Shown here piece after piece: positions 33,240 through 40,099 of a stretch of DNA of 64,000 bases; the first letter of the stretch is position 1; the number at the start of each line of letters is the position of its first letter. Origin of the DNA: Micromonospora tulbaghiae (GTDB lineage Bacteria > Actinomycetota > Actinomycetes > Mycobacteriales > Micromonosporaceae); NCBI RefSeq assembly GCF_900091605.1, contig NZ_FMCQ01000014.1:58706-122705 (forward strand). The letters are read 5' to 3'. The position numbers and the translations under genes are program-made. A model generated the notes under the pieces. It had not been told where the DNA came from. It saw nothing but the letters and a program-made list of their open reading frames with translations, and made no database searches.

Positions 33240-34706
33240 TCAGGAGGTGGGGAAATTGTCAGCGGTGCGGATGCGCTCGCGCATGTACGCGCCGGACTCG
33301 GTGAGCACCGACGTCCCGCCGAACGAGCCGGACGCGCAGGTGCCCGGCCGCAGTGCCGCCGAGCCCTCGGGGGCGTCGGAGAGCGTCCAGTTCGCGTAGC
33401 TGATCTTCAACCGGTCGAGCAGGTCGAGCCAGGCGTTGCTGCTGGCGGTGTCGACAGCGCCGTCACCGGTGTACGTGACGGTGCCGAACTCGGTGACGAA
33501 CAGCGGGAGCTGGCTCGCCGCCCGCTGCACCTCGTTGCGGTAGTTGTCCTTGTGCGACGCGGCGTAGAAGTGGAACGTGTACATGATGTTCTGCGCCCGC
33601 ACCGGGTTGTTCACGATCTCGTCGGAGTTGCCGCCCTCGGACACGCCGAGCGAGGACCAGCCCCGGGTGCCGACGATGACCACCGCGTCCGGGTCGTTGG
33701 CCCGGATCACCGGGATGACCTGCTCGGCGTAGTCGCGGATGGTCGACCAGCTCACCCCGTTGGGCTCGTTGGTGATCTCGTAGATCACGTTCTTCTTCGC
33801 GGCGTTGCGCGCCGACACGTTGGCGAAGAACGTCTTGGCCCGGTCCAGGTTGTACATCGGGTCGCCGGGCGTCAGCGTGTGGAAGTCGATGAGGGCGTAC
33901 ATGCCCCGGGCCTCGGCCTTGTCCACGAGCGTGTTCACCTGGTTGGTGAAGCCGGCCGGGTTGGTCTCGTAGCCCTGCTCCTGCACGTACATGGAGATGC
34001 GCAGCAGGTCGGACCGCCACTCGTTCGCGAGTACGTCCAGCGAGGCGTCGGTGTAGCAGTTGGCGAACCACTGCAACCCGTGCGTGCTCATGCCGCGTAG
34101 CTGGATCGGCCGCCCGTACTGGTTGCAGAGGTTGACCCCGCACACCTGGAGCTGGCCGTTGATCGCGACCGGCGTGGTGCCGGTCGGCGGCGGCGTGGTG
34201 GGCGGGGGAGTGGTCGGCGGTGGCGGGGTGCTCGGCGGGGGCGTGCTGGGCGGCGGTGTGCTCGTGCCGCCGGTGCAGACGGTGCCGTTGAGCGTGAACG
34301 ACGTGGGGTTCGGGTTCGAGCCGGTCCACGAGCCGTTGAAGCCGACTGTCGTACTCGCGCCGGTGCCGAGCGCGCCGTTGTAGTCCAGGCTGCGGGCGGT
34401 GACCGCCGAGCCGCTCTGCTGCCAGGTGGCCGACCAGCCCTGCACGACGCGCTGGCCGCCGTCGGGGAAGGTGAAGCCCAGCGTCCAGTTGCTCACCGGG
34501 TCGCCGAGGTTGCGCACCGCCACGTTCGCGGTGAAGCCGCCGGGCCAGGAGTTGGTGGTGTAGGTGACGGCGCAGCCGGTCGCCGCCATCGCGTCGGGCG
34601 AGGGCAGGACGGCCACCGCCGCCAGGGCGAGCGCGCCGACCGCGCCGCCGGCGAGCAGGTGCCGCCGGGACGGGCGGGGAATCGAGAACATGCGGGAAGG
34701 TCCCAT
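33240..34706 (-). CDS. secreted GH5 endoglucanase with N-terminal CBM2
   Basis: A 488-aa exported enzyme. The signal peptide (about 1-42) has SRRHLLAGG, a twin-arginine-like motif, and ends AMAA. A family 2 cellulose-binding module follows (about 43-145), then a Pro/Thr linker (about 148-175) and a GH5 catalytic domain (about 178-488). The acid/base Glu is E314 in EITNEPNG and the nucleophile is E406 in FVTEFGT. It should cut internal beta-1,4-glucan bonds. Start could also be ATG 34691. A near-consensus CebR operator lies 66 bp upstream. Confidence 0.92.
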   Translation of the reverse strand: MGPSRMFSIPRPSRRHLLAGGAVGALALAAVAVLPSPDAMAATGCAVTYTTNSWPGGFTANVAVRNLGDPVSNWTLGFTFPDGGQRVVQGWSATWQQSGSAVTARSLDYNGALGTGASTTVGFNGSWTGSNPNPTSFTLNGTVCTGGTSTPPPSTPPPSTPPPPTTPPPTTPPPTGTTPVAINGQLQVCGVNLCNQYGRPIQLRGMSTHGLQWFANCYTDASLDVLANEWRSDLLRISMYVQEQGYETNPAGFTNQVNTLVDKAEARGMYALIDFHTLTPGDPMYNLDRAKTFFANVSARNAAKKNVIYEITNEPNGVSWSTIRDYAEQVIPVIRANDPDAVVIVGTRGWSSLGVSEGGNSDEIVNNPVRAQNIMYTFHFYAASHKDNYRNEVQRAASQLPLFVTEFGTVTYTGDGAVDTASSNAWLDLLDRLKISYANWTLSDAPEGSAALRPGTCASGSFGGTSVLTESGAYMRERIRTADNFPTS

Positions 34707-34771
34707 CGTCTGGATGGTGATCGGACGGTGCCCGTCGTGAACCTGCCCGGAAAGCCCGACGCGGCGGCCTG

Positions 34772-34785
34772 GGGGAGCGCTCCCA
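34772..34785. promoter_or_regulatory. CebR-like operator upstream of cellulase
   Basis: GGGGAGCGCTCCCA matches the Streptomyces CebR box TGGGAGCGCTCCCA at 13 of 14 positions, with a perfect GGGAGCGCTCCC core (34773-34784). CebR is a LacI-family repressor released by cellobiose or cellotriose. No cebR gene is seen in the window, so the regulator would be elsewhere. Confidence 0.75.
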
Positions 34786-34830
34786 CGGCCGAGCGTAGAG
34801 GTGGATACCGATGCGTGCAACCGCCGCCGG

Positions 34831-35121
34831 TCAGCGGCCGCCGCGGCGCCCGCCGTAGAGCCGCAACGCGTTGCAGACGTCGTACACACCCGGCACGTCC
34901 CACGCCAGCTCGGCGGCGACCAGGCGCGTCTGCGGGTCGGCCACCAGGCCGGCGAGGATGACCACCCGGTTCTGCACGGTCACGGTGATCTGCTGCCGGC
35001 GGGTGGTCCAGTCGGCGCTGAGCCGCTGGGCGACGAGCGACGCGAGGCGGGTGTCCGCGTCGTCGGGCTCCGGCCCGCCGCCGGTGAACGGGAACTCGGG
35101 GTACGGCCAGGGCATCACCAC
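34831..35121 (-). CDS. BON-domain protein
   Basis: A 96-aa protein ending a four-gene minus-strand operon. Residues about 25-90 (TRLASLVAQRLSADWTTRRQ ... VQNRVVILAGLV ... AAELAWDVPGVYDVCNALRL) match the BON fold, which often binds membranes or lipids. GTG 35121 is preferred because AAGGAG lies 8 nt upstream; ATG 35115 is also possible. The start overlaps the end of the preceding STAS gene. No signal peptide is seen. Confidence 0.75.
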   Translation of the reverse strand: MVMPWPYPEFPFTGGGPEPDDADTRLASLVAQRLSADWTTRRQQITVTVQNRVVILAGLVADPQTRLVAAELAWDVPGVYDVCNALRLYGGRRGGR

Positions 35122-35681
35122 GGGGAGGGCTCCTTCTGTTCGGTCAGGACCGGTCGCCGGGACGCGGGGCCCGGCGCCGGGACGCGGCCGTCGACGACAG
35201 TGAAGACGCCGTCGAGCCGCATGGTGTGCAGCACGGTGAGCACGAACCGCGAGGGGGACAGCAGGCCCAGTCGCCGGCCGTCGCGCCGGGCGTCCTGGTG
35301 CGCGCGCACCAGCAGGCTGAGCCCGGCGGAGTCGATCACCTCCAGGCCGGACAGGTCGACCAGCTCCATGTCGTCGCGCCGGGAGCGCTCGTCGAGGGCG
35401 CGGCGGACCTCGGTGGCCGGGGCGACGTCGTGGGCGGCCGGGGTGCCGCCCACCTGCTCCAGGTCCTCGGTGCCCAGGCCGTCGTCGGCGATGGCCGCCC
35501 GGGCGCTGCACCGGGGGCAGTGGTGCGGTCCGGACGCGAACGGCGAGCCGACCCAGTCGTGCTCGAACACGAGCGTCCACACCACCTCGGCGTCGGGCAG
35601 CGTGGCGCCCGCGCCGGTGACGCTGTCACCGCAGCCGTCGCAGATGAGCATCATCAGGTGGTCCGCGGGTACGACAGTCAC
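35115..35681 (-). CDS. STAS-domain anti-sigma antagonist with N-terminal Cys motifs
   Basis: A 188-aa protein. Residues 1-70 contain CDGC and CPRC pairs that could bind zinc. Residues about 75-165 form a STAS domain with MELVDLSGLEVIDSAGLSLL; the Ser in IDSAGL is the usual phosphorylation site of SpoIIAA/RsbV proteins. GTG 35681 overlaps the stop of the upstream membrane-protein gene (GTGA). With the adjacent STAS gene it suggests partner-switching control of a sigma factor, but no RsbW-type kinase is present in the operon. Confidence 0.8.
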   Translation of the reverse strand: MTVVPADHLMMLICDGCGDSVTGAGATLPDAEVVWTLVFEHDWVGSPFASGPHHCPRCSARAAIADDGLGTEDLEQVGGTPAAHDVAPATEVRRALDERSRRDDMELVDLSGLEVIDSAGLSLLVRAHQDARRDGRRLGLLSPSRFVLTVLHTMRLDGVFTVVDGRVPAPGPASRRPVLTEQKEPSPW

Positions 35682-35995
35682 ACCTCCTCCTTCCGCCGGC
35701 CGCCCGTGCCGGCAGGGGTCTGCCCCTGGGCCTCCGGCCGGCCGGCGGCGACCACCGCCAGCACGACCGCCACGGCGGCGAAGCCGGTCTGCACCATCAG
35801 CGGCAGCACCGGCGATCCGTCGGTGCGGTGGTCCACCAGCCCGACCACGATCGCGCCGAGCAGCGCGGCCGCGACGCCGAGCGCGAGTGTCAGCCACACC
35901 GGGACGGCCTTGCGCCCCGGCAGGACGAGGCGTCCCAGCCCGCCCACGGCCAGACCAACCACGAGCGCTCCGACGAGCGTGCTGCCGGTCACCAC
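35678..35995 (-). CDS. GlsB/YeaQ-like small membrane protein
   Basis: A 105-aa protein with three hydrophobic helices. The first (TLVGALVVGLAVGGLGRLVLPG) has the Gly-rich GLGRLVLPGR pattern of transglycosylase-associated YeaQ/GlsB proteins, which are stress-induced. The start is GTG 35995 or 35992, both beside GAGGAG. It sits between the two STAS genes in an overlapping operon. Its molecular role is unknown. Confidence 0.75.
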   Translation of the reverse strand: MVTGSTLVGALVVGLAVGGLGRLVLPGRKAVPVWLTLALGVAAALLGAIVVGLVDHRTDGSPVLPLMVQTGFAAVAVVLAVVAAGRPEAQGQTPAGTGGRRKEEV

Positions 35996-36001
35996 TCCTC
36001 C

Positions 36002-36367
36002 TCAGCGTGATGCGGACGCGACCCGGGCCCGGCCGCGCGCGGCCGGACGGGGCGTGTCGACGACGGGTACGGCACCGAGCCCGGAGTTCTCCAGGATGCG
36101 CCGGATCCGCGGATGCGGACTGCTCAGCGTGAGCAGACCGCCCTGGCGCGCCAGCCGGCGGTGCACGTCCAGCAGCAGCGCGACGGCGGCGGCGTCCACA
36201 TGGCGGCACCCGGCGAGGTCGATCGTCAGCTCGCGGGGCCGGAGCGCGAGGATGCGGTCCATCACGTGGGCGACCTCGGGCAGCCCGGCGAGGTCCAGCT
36301 CGTCGGTGATGTCCACGCGCACGTGCGGCACCGCGGACTCCGGCGGGGACGGCAGGCTGGCAGGCAT
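36002..36367 (-). CDS. STAS-domain protein lacking phospho-acceptor Ser
   Basis: First gene of the operon (121 aa). It has a STAS domain (VRVDITDELDLAGLPEVAHV, LTIDLAGCRHVDAAAVALLLDV). At the position where RsbV-like antagonists carry the phosphorylated Ser (VDSSG) it reads VDAAA, so it cannot be switched by phosphorylation there. It may be a constitutive binder or a dedicated scaffold. The C-terminus is Arg/Pro/Ala-rich. Confidence 0.78.
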   Translation of the reverse strand: MPASLPSPPESAVPHVRVDITDELDLAGLPEVAHVMDRILALRPRELTIDLAGCRHVDAAAVALLLDVHRRLARQGGLLTLSSPHPRIRRILENSGLGAVPVVDTPRPAARGRARVASASR

Positions 36368-36504
36368 CGGGTCGCTTCCGTGACGGGATCGGGTCAGCCC
36401 CCACTCTGCGCAGGGATCTTGGAGGTCACCGGACGGTTGTATGACGGTTCGATGACAAAAACCACGAACGGCCCACGCGATTGGGCGACCCGTGCCGCGC
36501 CGGT

Positions 36505-36510
36505 CATGAT
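36505..36510 (+). promoter_or_regulatory. probable leaderless promoter of response regulator (-10 CATGAT)
   Basis: CATGAT, 5 of 6 matches to TATGAT, is 6 nt before ATG 36517. No ribosome site is seen. Confidence 0.4.
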
Positions 36511-36516
36511 GCCCAT

Positions 36517-37191
36517 ATGACGGCCGTACTGGTGATCGAGGACGACGACCGCATCCGGCTCGCGCTGCAGCTCGCCCTGGAGGAGGAGGGCTACGAGGCG
36601 TACGGCGCGCCGACCGCGGAGGACGGCCTGCGCCGGCAGCGGGAGAAGCCGGCCGACTACGTGCTCGTCGACCTGATGCTGCCCGGCATGAACGGGTTCG
36701 ACTGCATCCGCCAACTGCGCCGCGACGACGACGTGCCGGTCGTGGTGATCAGCGCCCGCGACGACACCCACGACATCGTCGCCGCGCTGGAGGCGGGCGC
36801 CGACGACTACGTGGTGAAGCCGGTCGCGATCAAGGAGCTGTCCGCCCGGCTGCGGGCGCTGCGCCGGCGCGTACGCACGGTGTCCGGGCCGGTGCCCGCC
36901 CAGTTCTTCGGCGACCTGGAGATCAGCGCGGAGGCCGGCGAGGTGCGGCGCTCGGGACAGCCGGTGCCGGTCACCCGCACCGAGTTCCGGCTGCTGTGCG
37001 AGCTGGCCGAGCACGCCGGCCGGGTGCTGTCGCGCCAGCAGCTGCTCAGCCGGGTCTGGGGTTACGAGACCGGCGACGAGCGGCTCGTCGACGTGCACGT
37101 GGGCCGGCTGCGGCAGAAGATCGAACCCGACCCGGCCAACCCGCGCCACCTGGTCACCCTGCGCGGCCTCGGCTACAAACTCCAGCGATGA
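36517..37191 (+). CDS. OmpR-family response regulator
   Basis: A 224-aa two-domain regulator. The receiver domain (1-115) has acidic IEDDD, phospho-acceptor Asp52 in VLVDLMLPGMNG, and Lys in VVKPVA. The C-terminal winged helix (about 130-224) has VPVTRTEFRLLCELAEHAG and DVHVGRLRQKIEPDP. It is the DNA-binding half of a two-component system with the next gene, which overlaps by ATGA. ATG 36517 is chosen over 36481 for domain fit and the adjacent -10. Confidence 0.94.
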   Translation: MTAVLVIEDDDRIRLALQLALEEEGYEAYGAPTAEDGLRRQREKPADYVLVDLMLPGMNGFDCIRQLRRDDDVPVVVISARDDTHDIVAALEAGADDYVVKPVAIKELSARLRALRRRVRTVSGPVPAQFFGDLEISAEAGEVRRSGQPVPVTRTEFRLLCELAEHAGRVLSRQQLLSRVWGYETGDERLVDVHVGRLRQKIEPDPANPRHLVTLRGLGYKLQR

Positions 37192-38537
37192 CCCGTCCCG
37201 GCCTGCGCGCCCGGGTCACCGCGGCGTTCGCCGTGGGGGCGTTGCTGCTGTCCGCGCTGATGGCCCTGTTCTCGTACGACCTGACCCGGCGCTCGCTGCT
37301 CGACGAGCGGGAGCGCACCGCGGTCCGGGCCGCCTACTACGACGCCGCCGTGGTCCGTTCCGGCCTGGACACCGGCACCCCGGACGTGGTGGCCGTGCTG
37401 CGCTCGCTCGACACCGGCAGTGCCCGCCGCCCGCTGCTGCACCTGCCCGACGGCTGGTACGCCCGTACCGCCGACGTGGGCGCCAGCTCGGTGCCGGTGG
37501 AGCTGCAACGGATGGTGGCCGACGGCAAGCCCGCGGTGCAGCGCATCCGGCTCGACGGGCAGCCCGCGCTGCTGGTGGGCGTGCCGCTGCCCGGCGCGCT
37601 CGGCTACTACGAGCTGACCTCGCTGCGGGAGGTCGAGGAGACGTTCCAGGTGGTGGGCCTGGCGCTGATCGCGGTGGCGATCATGGTCGCCGGTGCGGGC
37701 GCGGCGCTCGGCTGGTACGCCACCCGGCACAGCCTGCGGCCGCTCACCGCGGTCGCCGACGCGGCGGAACGGATCGCGTCCGGCGACTTCGCCACCCGGC
37801 TCGACCCGACCACCGATCCCGACCTGACCCGCCTGTCCAGCTCGTTCAACGAGATGGTCGACAAGCTGGTGCACCGCATCGAGCGGGACCGGCGCTTCGC
37901 CGCCGACGTGAGCCACGAGCTGCGCTCGCCGTTGCAGACCCTGGCCGCCGCCGCGAGCGTGCTCAACCGCCGCCGGGAGCACCAGGACGAGCGCACCGCC
38001 ACCGCGGCGGGCCTGGTCGCCGACGAGGTGACCCGGTTCCAGCGTCTGGTCGACGACCTCATCCAGCTGGCCCGCACCGAGCAGCCGGCACACCGCGAGA
38101 CGGTCGACGTGGTGGAGCTGGCCCGGGCCACCTGCCGGGAACGGTCGCTGCCGGAGAGCCTGGTGACCGTCGACGGCGACGCCCCGCGCCTGTGGTGGGT
38201 CGATCGGCGCCGGTTCGCCCAGACGCTGCTGAACCTGCTGGAGAACGCCGAGCGGTACGGCGGCGGGCCGGTCGCGATACGCCTCGGCGGGCGCGACGGC
38301 GTGGGCGTGCTGGAGGTCGACGACGACGGTCCGGGCGTGCCGCCCGGCGACCGCGAGATCATCTTCGACCGGTTCGTCAGGGGCCGGGCGGCGCACGACC
38401 GGGCCGGGACCGACGGCACCGGCCTCGGGCTCGCGCTGGTGGCGCAGCACGCCGCCGCGCACGGCGGTACGGCCGCGGTGCTGGACCGCGGGCCCGGCGC
38501 CCGCTTCCGGGTCGAGCTGCCCGGAGCGCTGCGATGA
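37188..38537 (+). CDS. sensor histidine kinase
   Basis: A 449-aa membrane kinase. TM1 (about 12-32) and TM2 (about 160-182) flank an extracytoplasmic sensor region of about 125 residues. A HAMP domain follows (about 183-235, YATRHSLRPLTAVADAAERI), then the HisKA helix with phospho-acceptor His243 in DVSHELRSPL. The ATPase domain has N (LLNLLENAERYG), G1 (DDDGPGVPP) and G2 (GTGLGLALV) boxes. The start overlaps the regulator stop. The stimulus is unknown; a GerMN lipoprotein is encoded next in the same unit. Confidence 0.94.
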   Translation: MTRPGLRARVTAAFAVGALLLSALMALFSYDLTRRSLLDERERTAVRAAYYDAAVVRSGLDTGTPDVVAVLRSLDTGSARRPLLHLPDGWYARTADVGASSVPVELQRMVADGKPAVQRIRLDGQPALLVGVPLPGALGYYELTSLREVEETFQVVGLALIAVAIMVAGAGAALGWYATRHSLRPLTAVADAAERIASGDFATRLDPTTDPDLTRLSSSFNEMVDKLVHRIERDRRFAADVSHELRSPLQTLAAAASVLNRRREHQDERTATAAGLVADEVTRFQRLVDDLIQLARTEQPAHRETVDVVELARATCRERSLPESLVTVDGDAPRLWWVDRRRFAQTLLNLLENAERYGGGPVAIRLGGRDGVGVLEVDDDGPGVPPGDREIIFDRFVRGRAAHDRAGTDGTGLGLALVAQHAAAHGGTAAVLDRGPGARFRVELPGALR

Positions 38538-39097
38538 GCCGCCGGCGGCTCCTGCCCGGCCTGCTGGCGGCCGTGCTGCTGGGCGGCTGCGGGGTGCCGG
38601 TGGACGACGAGCCCCGCGTGGTGCAGACGCCGCCCGGCGCGTTCCCGACCCCCGCCGTGTCCTCGACCGCCGACGGGGACGGGCGGGTGGACGAGCCGTT
38701 CTGCTTCGTCCGCGACGACGGGCTGGTCGTGGTCAAGCGCCGGGTGGACGGGTTGCCCGGGGTGGACTCGCACCTCCAGCACCTGCTGGCCGGGCCGGAC
38801 GGCGGCGAGCGCCGTCAGGGGCTGGCCACGGCGCTGCCGGGCACGGTGGCGGTGGCCGGGGCGACGCTGACCGGCACGCTGGCCACCGTCGACGTGCGCC
38901 AGGCCGGGGAGGAGACCGGCCGCAACGACGAGGTGCTCGCCTTCGGGCAGATCGTGTGCAGCCTCACTCAGCGGCCCGACGTGTACAGCGTGGCGTTCCG
39001 CCGGGACGGGCAGCCGCTGGAGGTGCCACGCGCGGACGGAAGCCTCTCCGCGCTGCCGCTCACCGCCGCCGACTACCGGCCACTGTTACCTCGCTAA
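38534..39097 (+). CDS. GerMN-domain lipoprotein
   Basis: A 187-aa exported lipoprotein with lipobox LGGC (Cys at about 19). Its C-terminal part resembles GerMN domains (GVDSHLQHLLAGPDGGE, ALPGTVAVAGATLTGTLATVDV, FGQIVCSLTQ). It overlaps the kinase stop by ATGA. This places it in the operon as a likely cell-surface partner, similar in arrangement to LpqB after MtrAB in actinobacteria, though it is much shorter than LpqB. Confidence 0.85.
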   Translation: MSRRRLLPGLLAAVLLGGCGVPVDDEPRVVQTPPGAFPTPAVSSTADGDGRVDEPFCFVRDDGLVVVKRRVDGLPGVDSHLQHLLAGPDGGERRQGLATALPGTVAVAGATLTGTLATVDVRQAGEETGRNDEVLAFGQIVCSLTQRPDVYSVAFRRDGQPLEVPRADGSLSALPLTAADYRPLLPR

Positions 39098-39153
39098 CGC
39101 CCTTCCTCGCTGCTCTGTCCGGATATGAACCGAAATCTCCATCGTCCGTTCGG

Positions 39154-39183
39154 TTGATTTGGCGGTGACCTTTGGTCTAGTGT
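39154..39183 (+). promoter_or_regulatory. promoter of sigma factor gene
   Basis: TTGATT (39154-39159) and TAGTGT (39178-39183) are 18 bp apart, giving a leader of about 50 nt to ATG 39239. A stress-sigma promoter overlapping the same region cannot be excluded. Confidence 0.5.
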
Positions 39184-39238
39184 GGCTGGCACGACCGGTG
39201 TGGGAGGCCACCCGTTCTCCGAGGACAGGAAGGGCAGC

Positions 39239-40048
39239 ATGACCACGATGACCATGGCATCGACCGCGACCGAGGTGCAGCGCGCGCCGCAGACCGGTGA
39301 GGAGAGCCGCGCCAGTGAGCTGATCGCGGCGCTCGCCGCGCTGCCCGCCGACCACCCCCAGCGGGCCGCCCTGCGCAACCAGGTCATCGAGGCGTGGCTG
39401 CCGCTGGCGAACCACCTGGCCGCCCGCTACAGCGGTCGCGGCGAGCCGGCCGGCGACCTGGCCCAGACCGCGGCGCTCGGCCTGATCAAGGCCGTCGACC
39501 GGTTCGACGCCTCGCGCGGCGTCGACTTCGCCGGCTTCGCCATCCCGACCATCCTCGGCGAGATCAAGCGGCACTTCCGCGACCGCACCTGGAACATCCG
39601 GGTTCCGCGTCGCCTCCAGGAGCTGCGGCTGCGCATCTCCGAGGCCAACAGCACGCTGACCCAGACGCTCAACCGGGCCCCGACCGTCGCCGACATCGCC
39701 GCCCACCTCGACGTCACCGAGGAAGAGGTGCTGGAGGGCCTGGAGGGCGCCCGCGCGTACAACGCGGTCTCGCTGTCCACCCCGATCGGCGACGGCGACA
39801 GCGCCACCGAGCTGGGCGACACGCTCGGCACCGAGGACAACGAGTACGAGCTGGCCGACCTGCGCGCCTCGCTCGGCCCGGCGCTCGCCACGCTCGACGA
39901 GCGGGAGCAGAAGATCCTCACGCTGCGCTTCTACGGCAACCTGACCCAGAGCGAGATCGCCGCCCGGGTCGGTGTCTCCCAGATGCACGTGTCCCGGCTG
40001 CTCGCCCGCGCCCTGACCAAGCTGCGCGGCCAGCTCACCGAGGCCTGA
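39239..40048 (+). CDS. SigB/SigF-family stress sigma factor
   Basis: A 269-aa group 3 sigma factor. Region 2 (about 45-130) includes ARYSGRGEPAGDLAQTAALG and DFAGFAIPTILGEIKRHFRD. Region 3 has VPRRLQELRLRISEAN and TVADIAAHLDVTEEEVLEGL. Region 4 has LRFYGNLTQSEIAARVGVSQ. The typical GEIKRHFRDRTW stretch marks the SigB/SigF group. GGAAGGG precedes ATG 39239. Its control by anti-sigma and STAS proteins is typical; two STAS genes lie 3 kb upstream on the other strand, but a link is not proven. Confidence 0.93.
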   Translation: MTTMTMASTATEVQRAPQTGEESRASELIAALAALPADHPQRAALRNQVIEAWLPLANHLAARYSGRGEPAGDLAQTAALGLIKAVDRFDASRGVDFAGFAIPTILGEIKRHFRDRTWNIRVPRRLQELRLRISEANSTLTQTLNRAPTVADIAAHLDVTEEEVLEGLEGARAYNAVSLSTPIGDGDSATELGDTLGTEDNEYELADLRASLGPALATLDEREQKILTLRFYGNLTQSEIAARVGVSQMHVSRLLARALTKLRGQLTEA

Positions 40049-40060
40049 GCCACCCGTACC

Positions 40061-40093
40061 GCGACCCCCGCCGGCCCGGCCGGCGGGGGTCGC
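40061..40093. terminator. bidirectional terminator
   Basis: GCGACCCCCGCCGG pairs perfectly with CCGGCGGGGGTCGC over a 5-nt loop between the convergent sigma factor and GH87-like genes. Confidence 0.85.
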
Positions 40094-40099
40094 GTCGTG

